From the NCBI GenBank assembly GCA_037143735.1, contig JBAWYD010000076.1, positions 1 to 10,996 of the forward strand: a stretch of DNA of 10,996 nt, in the 5' to 3' direction. This DNA is from JAPLJQ01 sp037143735. GTDB lineage: Bacteria > Desulfobacterota > Syntrophia > Syntrophales > UBA2185. Shown one piece after another: positions 1-7,200 of this stretch; the first letter of the stretch is position 1, and every line of letters starts with the position of its first letter. Position numbers and translations under genes: made by a program. The notes under the pieces were generated by a model that was not told the origin of the DNA, did not search any database, and saw only the letters and a program-made list of their open reading frames with translations.

Positions 1-22
1 TTGGTGAAAAAGACTTAAAATA

Positions 23-179
23 TGACGTGTTCGCAAAAACCAACTATTACCCCTCCCCTTGCGGGAGGGGATTAAGGGGTGGGGTAATAAAAATGATGAA
101 TCGTTTCATTACTCACCCCCACCCTAACCCTCCCCCATCGAAGGGGGAGGGAATTTCTGGACTTTTTGCGAACGCGTCA
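23..179. repeat. Imperfect palindromic repeat element with terminal inverted repeats (MITE-like)
   Basis: The ends, 23-39 and 163-179, are inverted copies of 17 bp with one mismatch (core GACGYGTTCGCAAAAA). Inside are two perfect hairpins: an 8-bp stem at 50-57/63-70 with a 5-nt loop, and a 9-bp stem at 128-136/143-151 with a 6-nt loop. The G-run block at 76-84 can also pair with 116-124, so the whole element is a long imperfect palindrome around a short A/T-rich centre near 100. There is no protein-coding content of its own; a plus-strand open frame enters it but is antisense to the next gene. Family knowledge: G/C-rich palindromes of this size occur as dispersed, non-autonomous repeats in many deltaproteobacterial genomes, often close to the 3' ends of genes. 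No target-site duplication is evident (flanks TAT and AAA differ). It lies 66 bp beyond the stop codon of the neighbouring minus-strand gene and could also affect the 3' end of that transcript. Confidence 0.75.
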
Positions 180-245
180 AACATGGGTAACCGTAAAACT
201 CCAAATATGTCATCAACATACAATGCGATAAATCAAGGTTGTTTC

Positions 246-1418
246 CTATTTTACGAGGGCCGCCAGATCGGCGATCAGCTTCTTTTCATTTTCAGCCAGC
301 GGTTTGCCCGCACAGACGGAAACCAGCGCCTTGTTGAAATCTTCTTCCCTGATCCAGGCGTTGCCCGTCATTGCAGAACGGATGGCAGCCTGGAAGTCCG
401 CCGCTCCCTTGCGGATCAAGGCGCTGTAAAGGGCCTGCAGGTTCTCGTCGTTCTCGATGGTTTCCTTAGCCTTGGCCTCCGTGAGGGCGGCGGCGACCTG
501 CGCGGGTTTGTAATGGGCCATATCCATGACGGTGATGTGGGTCAGGGGAATCGCTTTCGCGCCTCTGCTGCTGCGCAGGGTGACCACCATAGTGACGATA
601 TCGCTTGCGGGATCGCAGAAGCTGGGGGAGCTGGTGCACACGTTGGCATCAGACGCCGCCGTCTTGGAGCAACCCGGGGTAATCATGGCGCCGTCCGCCT
701 TTTTCGCCTGGGTGTAGGCGGAAATCTTGAATTGGCTGTAGGCGCCGGTCCGGTTTCGATCGGTTGCGTCCCGGACGCTATCGCCGGTCTTGTAGGTCTG
801 CGCGACCGACTTGATCCAGGCGGTCCCATGTTCCGCCGCTGCGTCGGTTCCCTTGCCGGCGTCATAGGCGAAATTGATGATGGAGAGGATCATTTTTCCC
901 TGTTCTGCCGGGGGAAGGGGAGGCGGGCAGCGGAGCATATCAATGTTGAGCTGGACATCTCCCGTGGCGGTTGGCTGGGAACAACCGGGTCCGTTGCTGC
1001 TTGTTACCTTCCGGAGTGTGTACTGAAGATTGAGGTTCTGATAGGCGCCGGCCTGCTGCTTGTCAGGTTTGCAGTCCCACCAGGTGAAGGCCGTCGCATA
1101 GGCCGGGGAAATGACGCCCTGCCCGTAGTCCGTAGCGGGGAGCTGTGCGGGGACTCCGTTCACCGCGGCGATGCGCGGGCATTCCTTGCCCGCGATGAAA
1201 TCCGGCAACTGTTCCGGGCCGTTTTTCAGAACCATGTCGTAGGGAGAGAGGTTCTGGAGCACGACGAGGGTCGTGCGCGACGCATTGGTCATGTTCTGGT
1301 ACAATTCCCATGCCTGGGGGACGTCGCCGCCCTGCTGGGCCGCCGCCGTGAAAGGGGCGCATATCAGGATCAAGAGGGCAATTGTAAAGATATTCGGCAT
1401 TTTCTTCGTAATCATCAT
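246..1418 (-). CDS. Exported hypothetical protein, 390 aa, cysteine-containing
   Basis: I do not recognise this family. The N-terminus is a signal peptide: basic MMITKK, a hydrophobic stretch at residues 9-22, and a likely cleavage after FTAAA at about residue 27. The only Cys in the signal (C20) is preceded by Ile, so it is not a lipobox. The mature part has eight cysteines (C80, C116, C146, C164, C250, C261, C268, C369), an even number compatible with disulfides in the periplasm. Residues about 50-65 contain a hydrophobic strand followed by NLSPYD. The last ~90 residues are Ala/Lys/Glu-rich and look helical. ATG codons stand at 1418 and 1415; an AAGGA sequence is 4 and 7 nt upstream of them respectively, so either may be used. 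It follows the WG-repeat gene by 18 nt on the same strand and is almost certainly co-transcribed with it. Function is unknown; a role at the cell surface or periplasm together with the WG protein is an inference from position and signal peptides only. Confidence 0.8.
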   Translation of the reverse strand: MMITKKMPNIFTIALLILICAPFTAAAQQGGDVPQAWELYQNMTNASRTTLVVLQNLSPYDMVLKNGPEQLPDFIAGKECPRIAAVNGVPAQLPATDYGQGVISPAYATAFTWWDCKPDKQQAGAYQNLNLQYTLRKVTSSNGPGCSQPTATGDVQLNIDMLRCPPPLPPAEQGKMILSIINFAYDAGKGTDAAAEHGTAWIKSVAQTYKTGDSVRDATDRNRTGAYSQFKISAYTQAKKADGAMITPGCSKTAASDANVCTSSPSFCDPASDIVTMVVTLRSSRGAKAIPLTHITVMDMAHYKPAQVAAALTEAKAKETIENDENLQALYSALIRKGAADFQAAIRSAMTGNAWIREEDFNKALVSVCAGKPLAENEKKLIADLAALVK

Positions 1419-1436
1419 CCTATCCTTTCCTGATGG

Positions 1437-2948
1437 CTATTGAGCGCCGTAAACGCGCTGCTGATAGATCGGCAGGGGAAGCGTCGCGTCGCCCAGCACC
1501 AGAACGAAGTTTGTTTTCGATCCTTTTTCGGCATTGTTGTAGAGGGCCATGAAATGCGTGTCCGTGAAGGCCGTCTGGTAGTTGTGAGATTGCGTATTTG
1601 TGGCATAGGGGCCGGTATGGTCCGGGCCTGACCAGGTGTTGCTTCTCTTCCAGCGGCCGAGGTCCTGGGGCCGGAAGGATGCCAGTCCCCGCGTCGAATA
1701 CTGGCTGGTCTTGGGATTGATATAGGTGTTTTCGTTGAAATTCATGCAGAAGTTGTCCGTCTTCAGGGAATCCTTGTTCCGGAAGTACATACAGAAGTTG
1801 CCGTTCGGGATTTCCTTGAGAGCATAGTCGGTCCATGTGGACCAGGATGGGATGGCATTGAGGCCCGTTTTCGGATCCGGCAGGGGCAAGAGCCCCCCGG
1901 CGCCCGTGGTGTTGTAATGGACGATCAAATCATCCGCGCTGAGATTCACGATGATGACGCTATGGCCTGATTCCCAGGTGTACCAGATTCCTACATCGAA
2001 CACGCCCTCGATGGACGCCAGTCCCATGGCCGCTTTCCCGCTCGGATATATATAGGCGGATTGGCCGGTGTTCAACTGCACCAGGGCCACGCCGTCGGAG
2101 AAATCGCCGGCCTGCTGGAACGAGAAGGGGATGACGTCTTTGCCTTTCCCGTCTATATAGCCCCATTTGTCTCTGGTCTGGACGGCGGCCAGTTTTCCCG
2201 AAAACGACTGGGCGTCTTCATAGAGGGGGTTGATCACGAATACCCCCTTCGGGTTGATGAACCCCCACTTGGTATCGATCATGACGGCGGCGAGCCCGCC
2301 GGAAAACTCCATGGCCATGTCGAATTGGGGCTTGATGACGACCTGGCCTTTCTCGTTGATGTATTCCCATTTGTCCCGCGCCTGGACGGGGGCCAGCCCT
2401 TCTCCGAAGGAACCGGCGCCGGTAAACGCAGGTTTGATGGCCATCAGTCCCTCCTTGTCTATATAACCCCACAGATTCGATTGACGGGCCGCCGCCTTGC
2501 CCTGGAAGAATGCCTTCGCCTCGGCGAACTGGTGAGGGATAACCGTCTTCCCGTTCCTGTCCGCAAACCCCCAGTGGCCCTTCAGCTTGACGGCTACGAG
2601 GCCTTCGGAAAACTCCCCGATGTCCTCATAGCGGGGAAGGATGGCGTATTTACCTTTCCGGTCGATGAGTCCCCATTTGTTCTCCATCTTCACCGGGGCG
2701 TATCCTTCATGGAAACTGTGGATATCGGAAAACCGGGGTTCGATGGCCCGTTTTCCAGCGGTGTCGATGAATCCCCATTTGCCCTGGACGCAGATCCCCG
2801 CCAGGCCGTCGGAAAACTTCAGGAGCTTTTCTATCGTTCCCCCGTTGTTCGTCTTGTCGGCCGGATTGGCTCCCGCGAATGACGTACAGAAAACAACGAA
2901 CATAAAAACGGAAAAAATTACCCACAACCTGCGATGTCTCACTATCAT
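1437..2948 (-). CDS. Exported WG-repeat protein with unassigned C-terminal domain
   Basis: The start is set at 2948 because AGGAGG stands 7 nt upstream of that ATG; a longer frame would start 13 codons earlier with no such site. This gives 503 aa. Residues 1-27 form a signal peptide (RHRR, hydrophobic core, FAGA). From about residue 45 to 295 there are seven tandem WG repeats with an exact 34-residue spacing; the conserved Trp are at 58, 92, 126, 160, 194, 228 and 262, each followed by a pattern like GxIDxxGK, then an IxPxF/Y strand and F.eGLA.V. The fifth repeat has WE instead of WG, and an eighth, degenerate unit lacks the Trp. WG repeats are thought to form extracytoplasmic beta-propeller- or solenoid-like binding surfaces; no catalytic function is known for them. 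The C-terminal ~200 residues (305-503) are rich in Trp, Tyr and Asn, contain two Cys (386, 401) and match no family I can name. First gene of a two-gene unit with the 390-aa exported protein. Confidence 0.88.
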   Translation of the reverse strand: MIVRHRRLWVIFSVFMFVVFCTSFAGANPADKTNNGGTIEKLLKFSDGLAGICVQGKWGFIDTAGKRAIEPRFSDIHSFHEGYAPVKMENKWGLIDRKGKYAILPRYEDIGEFSEGLVAVKLKGHWGFADRNGKTVIPHQFAEAKAFFQGKAAARQSNLWGYIDKEGLMAIKPAFTGAGSFGEGLAPVQARDKWEYINEKGQVVIKPQFDMAMEFSGGLAAVMIDTKWGFINPKGVFVINPLYEDAQSFSGKLAAVQTRDKWGYIDGKGKDVIPFSFQQAGDFSDGVALVQLNTGQSAYIYPSGKAAMGLASIEGVFDVGIWYTWESGHSVIIVNLSADDLIVHYNTTGAGGLLPLPDPKTGLNAIPSWSTWTDYALKEIPNGNFCMYFRNKDSLKTDNFCMNFNENTYINPKTSQYSTRGLASFRPQDLGRWKRSNTWSGPDHTGPYATNTQSHNYQTAFTDTHFMALYNNAEKGSKTNFVLVLGDATLPLPIYQQRVYGAQ

Positions 2949-3011
2949 ACGATCTTCCTCCTGTTTTCCTGAAATCAGGTTGGACAAGAAATTGCTTAAG
3001 AGTGATAAGCG

Positions 3012-3097
3012 ATAGGAGCTGCTTTTTTTACCTGTTACGTATAAGAAATAATTTATAGGAGTTGATTTTTTTACCCATTACGTATAAGAAATAATTC
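3012..3097. repeat. 43-bp tandem direct repeat, two copies
   Basis: Copy 1 is 3012-3054 and copy 2 is 3055-3097, directly abutting. They match at 38 of 43 positions; the 19 bases TTACGTATAAGAAATAATT are identical in both (3035-3053 and 3078-3096), as is a run of seven T (3023-3029, 3066-3072). It lies in the leader and promoter region of the WG-repeat gene. Copy 2 contains the proposed -10 element of that promoter and copy 1 an extra copy of the same hexamer. It could be a duplicated regulatory site or a simple local duplication; the sequence alone does not decide. Confidence 0.85.
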
Positions 3098-3110
3098 AAT
3101 TGTATGTCAA
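3081..3110 (-). promoter_or_regulatory. Putative sigma70 promoter of the WG-repeat unit
   Basis: On the minus strand a perfect -35 hexamer TTGACA (3110-3105) is followed after 18 bp by TATACG (3086-3081), which matches four of six bases of the -10 consensus. The surroundings are A/T-rich. Transcription would start near 3074 and give a leader of about 125 nt before the ATG at 2948. The leader would include most of the 43-bp duplication. The -10 is imperfect and the spacer is one base longer than ideal, so this is a prediction. Confidence 0.5.
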
Positions 3111-3163
3111 GACAATTCAGACCTTAAAGCATTAAAAAACTGATGAAGGCATCATGGTATGAC

Positions 3164-3191
3164 TTGACAGCGCCGCCGCCATTAATAATGG
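3164..3191 (+). promoter_or_regulatory. Possible promoter/operator just upstream of the AMIN gene
   Basis: TTGACA at 3164-3169 is a consensus -35 hexamer, but the region one spacer length downstream (about 3186-3192) has no good -10. An inverted repeat CCATTA-A-TAATGG covers 3179-3191, immediately before the gene, and could be a regulator site. If this promoter were used, transcription would begin only a few bases before the ATG at 3202, which would fit with the lack of a ribosome binding site there. Weak evidence overall. Confidence 0.25.
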
Positions 3192-3201
3192 TTCGAATCG
3201 C

Positions 3202-3618
3202 ATGAAGAAAAGATTAGCATCGTTCGCTTGCCTGCTGGCCGTATCCGCGATGTTCCTGGTCGGCGCGGTGAACGCCCAGGAGACGCAGATCAAAGATGTC
3301 CGCTTTTCCGGGGCGGAACCACCCGGTGGCGCCGAGAATGTCCAGGTGGTCCTGAGCGGCAAGAATATTCCCAAGGTCACGGTACTGGAGGGCGATCGTC
3401 CCCGGATTGTCATTGATTTTATGAACGCCGGTTTCATCGGCCGGAAGAACTTCACGATCGATACCAAGGGGGATTACGTCAAAAGGATCCGCATCGGCAT
3501 CTACAGGAATCATAAGACACGCATCGTCCTCGACCTGACGGCAGGGACCGGGTATCTTGCCGATCAGGTCTTTGATCACCAGGAGAACATCTACAAGATT
3601 CAGGTGAAGCCGGAATAG
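3202..3618 (+). CDS. Small exported AMIN-domain protein
   Basis: A 138-aa protein made of a signal peptide (MKKR, hydrophobic residues 8-23, cleavage after VNA at about residue 25) and one AMIN-like domain spanning roughly residues 46-136. The domain shows the usual alternation: VQVVLSG, then RPRIVIDF (residues 67-73), a loop, VKRIRIGIY (93-101) and KTRIVLDL (105-112). AMIN domains are non-catalytic beta-sandwich domains of the periplasm; in AmiC-type amidases and secretin (PilQ-type) proteins they bind peptidoglycan and target the protein to septa or complexes. Here nothing is attached, so it may be an adaptor in the envelope. ATG at 3202 is the only usable start, because an in-frame stop lies at 3160-3162 with no other start codon between. 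No Shine-Dalgarno sequence precedes it. It is transcribed away from the WG-repeat gene and ends 4 nt short of the convergent SGNH hydrolase gene. Confidence 0.85.
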   Translation: MKKRLASFACLLAVSAMFLVGAVNAQETQIKDVRFSGAEPPGGAENVQVVLSGKNIPKVTVLEGDRPRIVIDFMNAGFIGRKNFTIDTKGDYVKRIRIGIYRNHKTRIVLDLTAGTGYLADQVFDHQENIYKIQVKPE

Positions 3619-3622
3619 CATT

Positions 3623-4225
3623 TCAAAAAAGGTCCATGACAGCTTCTGCCATGAGCCTGTAGCCTTCCTCCGTGGGGTGCACGCCATCATACTGCACCAG
3701 AGACCCGAAAATGACGCCCTCCCTGATCCTCTTTTTCCAGTACTCATGTGTTTGCACGACAGGTATCCCGTAATCCCCTCCCAGCGCTTCAAGTTGACGA
3801 TAATACCCTTCCACGTGGCGGTTATCCTCATTATCGCCGATATATCCGGAGGTTATGAGAACGATGTCTGCATCGCCGTTTGCCCTGATTCCATCGATGA
3901 TCCCTTTGATATTGCTTTTAAAGTGCTGTTCTGTAAATCCTGAAAAGGCATCGTTGATGGCGTATTGTATGAAAACGCAATCCGGGTTGTAATGAAGAAC
4001 ATCCCACTTCAGGCGGTAAAGGCCGGAATCCGCCGTATCTCCGGGTATGCCGCTGTTGATGAGTTTAAGTCTTATTTGTGGAAATTTTGTGTGAAGCATT
4101 TTCTTGAGAAAATCGAGATAACCCGTTGAAACCATCCATCCCTGCGTTAAGGAATCGCCGAGAGCCACAATGGTAACAGGGGTGCCGCTGGTAAGTTTAT
4201 CTATCGTTTGTGCAGGTTTAATCAA
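3623..4225 (-). CDS. SGNH/GDSL-family hydrolase, cytoplasmic
   Basis: A 200-aa single-domain esterase of the SGNH superfamily. All four signature blocks are present: GDSLTQG with the nucleophile Ser25, Gly59 in NSGIPGDT, Asn91 in INDA, and Asp180/His183 in DGVHP. This is the intact Ser-His-Asp triad plus oxyanion-hole residues, as in TAP/TesA-like lysophospholipases, acetylxylan esterases and sugar O-acetylesterases. There is no signal peptide, so it should act in the cytoplasm. The substrate cannot be read from the sequence. The start is a TTG at 4225; an in-frame stop at 4232-4234 rules out a longer product, and the next good start would remove the GDSL block. Only a weak GGTGG stands about 11 nt upstream. 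It begins 21 nt after the stop of the glycogen synthase/phosphorylase fusion and is probably the last gene of that operon; removal of acyl groups from a glucan or glucose derivative is a guess from this position. Confidence 0.87.
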   Translation of the reverse strand: MIKPAQTIDKLTSGTPVTIVALGDSLTQGWMVSTGYLDFLKKMLHTKFPQIRLKLINSGIPGDTADSGLYRLKWDVLHYNPDCVFIQYAINDAFSGFTEQHFKSNIKGIIDGIRANGDADIVLITSGYIGDNEDNRHVEGYYRQLEALGGDYGIPVVQTHEYWKKRIREGVIFGSLVQYDGVHPTEEGYRLMAEAVMDLF

Positions 4226-4246
4226 TGATTTTCAAGTCCACCACTG

Positions 4247-7200
4247 TCACGCCCAGAGGATCAGGCCCGTCTCCTGCCTGGATGTGAGACACTTATGGTA
4301 CGGCATGACCCGAACGCCGTAGTAGTACGGTCCGTTCTGTTTCACGATGTATTCAACGGAAAACGTCAGCACGCCATCCGGTGTCCTGTCAGCCACGTCA
4401 AGAGGAACGCAATCCGGCGCGCCGTCAAACTCATGACCGTCTTTTCTGCCGATCAGCAGTTCCACGAGGATTTCATCCGCTCCCATCTTTCCGGGATCAA
4501 TCCTTGCGTTGACGTTCAGGGGTTGCTCAACCAGGACGGTATCTCCGTGAATGCCCTCGATACTGACATCTAACAGCTTGAGAGAGGAAAATCGCATGGG
4601 AATTTTACGCTTCCAGTCTGCAAGATCCTTTGCCATCCTGTAAGAATCTTCGGATAGATCGTGTGCCCTGTTTGCCGTTGGCATATAGATGTCGTGGTAA
4701 TACTGGAGCAGCATTCTCTGGGTGTTGAATTTCGGCATCAGGGTCTGCATTGACCTTTTGATCATACTGATCCACTTTTCGGGCAGTCCGGATATCTCCC
4801 TGTTGTAAAAGGTGGGAATGACCGTATTCTCAAGGAGGGAATAAAGGGATTGCCCGTCTTCCTCATCGGCATTCACCCGCTCTTCGGAATATCCTCCAAC
4901 GACAGGCCCTATGGTCCAGCCGTTGGTCCCGTCATAGCCTTCAGACCACCATCCATCGGATACGCTCAGGTTCAGAACCCCGTTTGCGACGACCTTTTCA
5001 CCGCTCGTGCCGCTTGCTTCGTAAGGTCGTCTCGGCGTATTCAGCCATACATCCACACCCTGAACCAGATAACGGGCAATGTGAATGTCATAGTCCTCAA
5101 GGAAAAAGATTTTGCCTCTGAACCTGTCATCCTTGCAGATATCGATAACCATTTTAATCAGATTTTTCCCCATTTCATCGTTCGGATGGGACTTTCCTGC
5201 AAAGATGATATGCACGGGTCGGTTCGGATGATTTAACATTCTTTCCAGCCGGTCCAGATCCGACAGAATCAGCTCGGCTCTCTTATACGGTGCAAATCGC
5301 CGTGCAAATCCGATAATGAGACCTGCGGGGTTGATTTTTGAGAAAAATTCCTCCCGCCATGTCTTTGAATAACCGTATTTTGCCCAGTGTTTGGAAAGGT
5401 ATTCTCTCAGGAAATTGATGGTTTTCTGCTTCAGCTCATATCTCATGTCCCACAATTGAGAATCCGGTATATCCTGCACCCGTTCCCAGATTTCCGGGTC
5501 TGCGGTGTTCGTTTCCCATTCGTTACCCAGATATGTGTCAAGAAGGGTCTTCATTCTCGGTGCAATATAAGACAGGGTATGAGCCCCGTTTGTGATATGG
5601 CGGATGGGGACATCGGACATATTAAAACCCTTCCATACGTCACGCCACAGGCGCCTTGAAACGTCTTCGTGAACCCGGCTTACGGCATTGCTGATGTGCG
5701 ACATTTTGAAGGCAAGAATCGTCATGAAAAACGGTTTGTCTTCGCCAATTTCTTTTCGTCCCAGTTCCCAGAGCTGCGCCCAGGACATTTGCGTTCTTTT
5801 AACGAAACCGGTAAAATAATGTTCCATTAAATCTTTTGGAAACCTTTCATTGCCGGCTTCCACAGGCGTGTGGGTTGTGAAGACGGTGCTGCCGCGAACC
5901 ACTTCCATGGCCTCATCCAGGGAAAGCCCTTCTTCCGTCATCAGATCCGAGATGCGCTCGAAAATGAGAAAGGCCGAATGCCCTTCATTGATGTGGTAAA
6001 CACGGGGTCTTACACCTAATTTTTTAAGCAGCCTGACCCCGCCCATGCCGAGAAGAATTTCCTGTTCTATCCGGGTTCTCTGGTCCGCGGGATACAGGCG
6101 TTCCGTTATTTTTCTGTCCTGAACGGTATTTCTCGCAATATCCGTATTCAGCAGGTACAGGGAAACACGGCCTACCTTGACCTCCCATAGATTTGCGAAC
6201 AGGGTCCGTCCCGGCAGTTCAAGGGATATCTGCACCTCATTGTCCACATCATCCCGTACGATCTGAACGGGCATGAGGGAAAGGTCGTTTTCCGGATATT
6301 CCGCGATCTGGACGCCGTTTTTGTCTATGACCTGTCGGAAATAGCCGTTCTTGTAGAGGAGTCCTACCCCGACAAGGGGGATATTCAGGTCGCTTGCTGT
6401 TTTCAAGTGATCGCCGGAAAGCGTGCCCAGTCCACCTGAATAGATGGGAATGCTTTCATGGAGGCCGTATTCCGTTGAAAAATAGGCGATGGGGGAAGAC
6501 CATTTGATCGCCTGAGAGGCCTGTACATTTTTAGATGGCGTTTTCTCGCTCATGTATTCATCGAACTGCTGAACGATCTGCGAATACAGATTCATGTAGC
6601 TTGTATTCTCCGATGCTTCCATCAGCTTTTCAGACGATACGGTTTCGAGCATCCTGACGGGATTATTTCCCATCTCCGGCCAGATCTTGGGATCGAGGGA
6701 AATATATAGACTGCGGGCCTTGGGGTGCCATGTCCACCACAGGTTGTAAGCCAGCTCACGCAGCCGGCCAATTTTTTCGGGAAGATTCGCCACGGCTGTG
6801 AACATCCGGAAATAGGGCTGGGCCGATACGGTCCCCACAAAGGTGTATTTCTTTTCCATCCTGTAATAGATGGAGGAGAGCTTCGAGGATCGGTCACGGG
6901 CAACAATAACAGCCTTTTCATACGCGTTCAGATAGGATTTGAAGAAATTCTTCCAGTTTGCCTTCAGGGCGACATGGCGAGCGCCCTTCCGCCTGTCCCG
7001 GGTTTCCTTTTCGGTCCAGGAGAGGAAGTTTTTAAAGATTCCATAAAAATTTTCCTCAATGATATTGAGATTCTGACCTTTCCGATTCAGCAGAATCACC
7101 CCGCCGTTTTCACCGATGGTCTTCTGGACCCAAAGGCCGAAGCCGGCCTGATCCGTTGTGATAGTCGGCACCGCGTAGGCGGCGCTTTCGAGAGGAGTGT

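Larger units (their letters stand above)
2949..3201. other. Divergent intergenic region, A/T-rich
   Basis: This 253-bp stretch separates the WG-repeat gene (minus) from the AMIN gene (plus). It has a lower G+C content than either gene. It holds the Shine-Dalgarno of the WG gene, the 43-bp tandem duplication, the predicted minus-strand promoter and the weak plus-strand promoter/inverted repeat. No small gene with a credible start and ribosome binding site was seen in it. Confidence 0.7.

Noticed and set aside
1..245. CRISPR-like repetition of G/C blocks
   Set aside because: There are only two inverted arms forming one palindrome, not regularly spaced direct repeats with spacers.
27..1433. Long plus-strand open frame (468 codons)
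   Set aside because: It begins inside the palindromic repeat and otherwise runs antisense to the 390-aa exported protein gene. Its translation is Gly/Arg-rich with no recognisable motif, as expected of the complement of a G/C-rich gene, and the minus-strand product has a signal peptide.
2150..2800. Periodic ~102-bp DNA repetition
   Set aside because: It is fully explained by the 34-codon WG repeats of the coding sequence and is not a separate DNA repeat.
2061..2882. Plus-strand open frame of 273 codons opposite the WG-repeat gene
   Set aside because: It is the complement of the repetitive WG region; its apparent internal repeats merely mirror the real 34-residue repeats on the minus strand.
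3616..3625. Bidirectional terminator between the convergent AMIN and SGNH genes
   Set aside because: The stops are only 4 nt apart and no hairpin with a T-run is visible around them.
3214..3831. Minus-strand open frame of 205 codons over the AMIN gene and the end of the SGNH gene
   Set aside because: It overlaps two well-supported genes and has no family motif of its own.
4232..4249. Fusion of the SGNH hydrolase to the GT3-GT35 protein
   Set aside because: An in-frame stop for the SGNH frame lies at 4232-4234 and the fusion protein ends with its own TGA at 4247-4249, so they are separate products.
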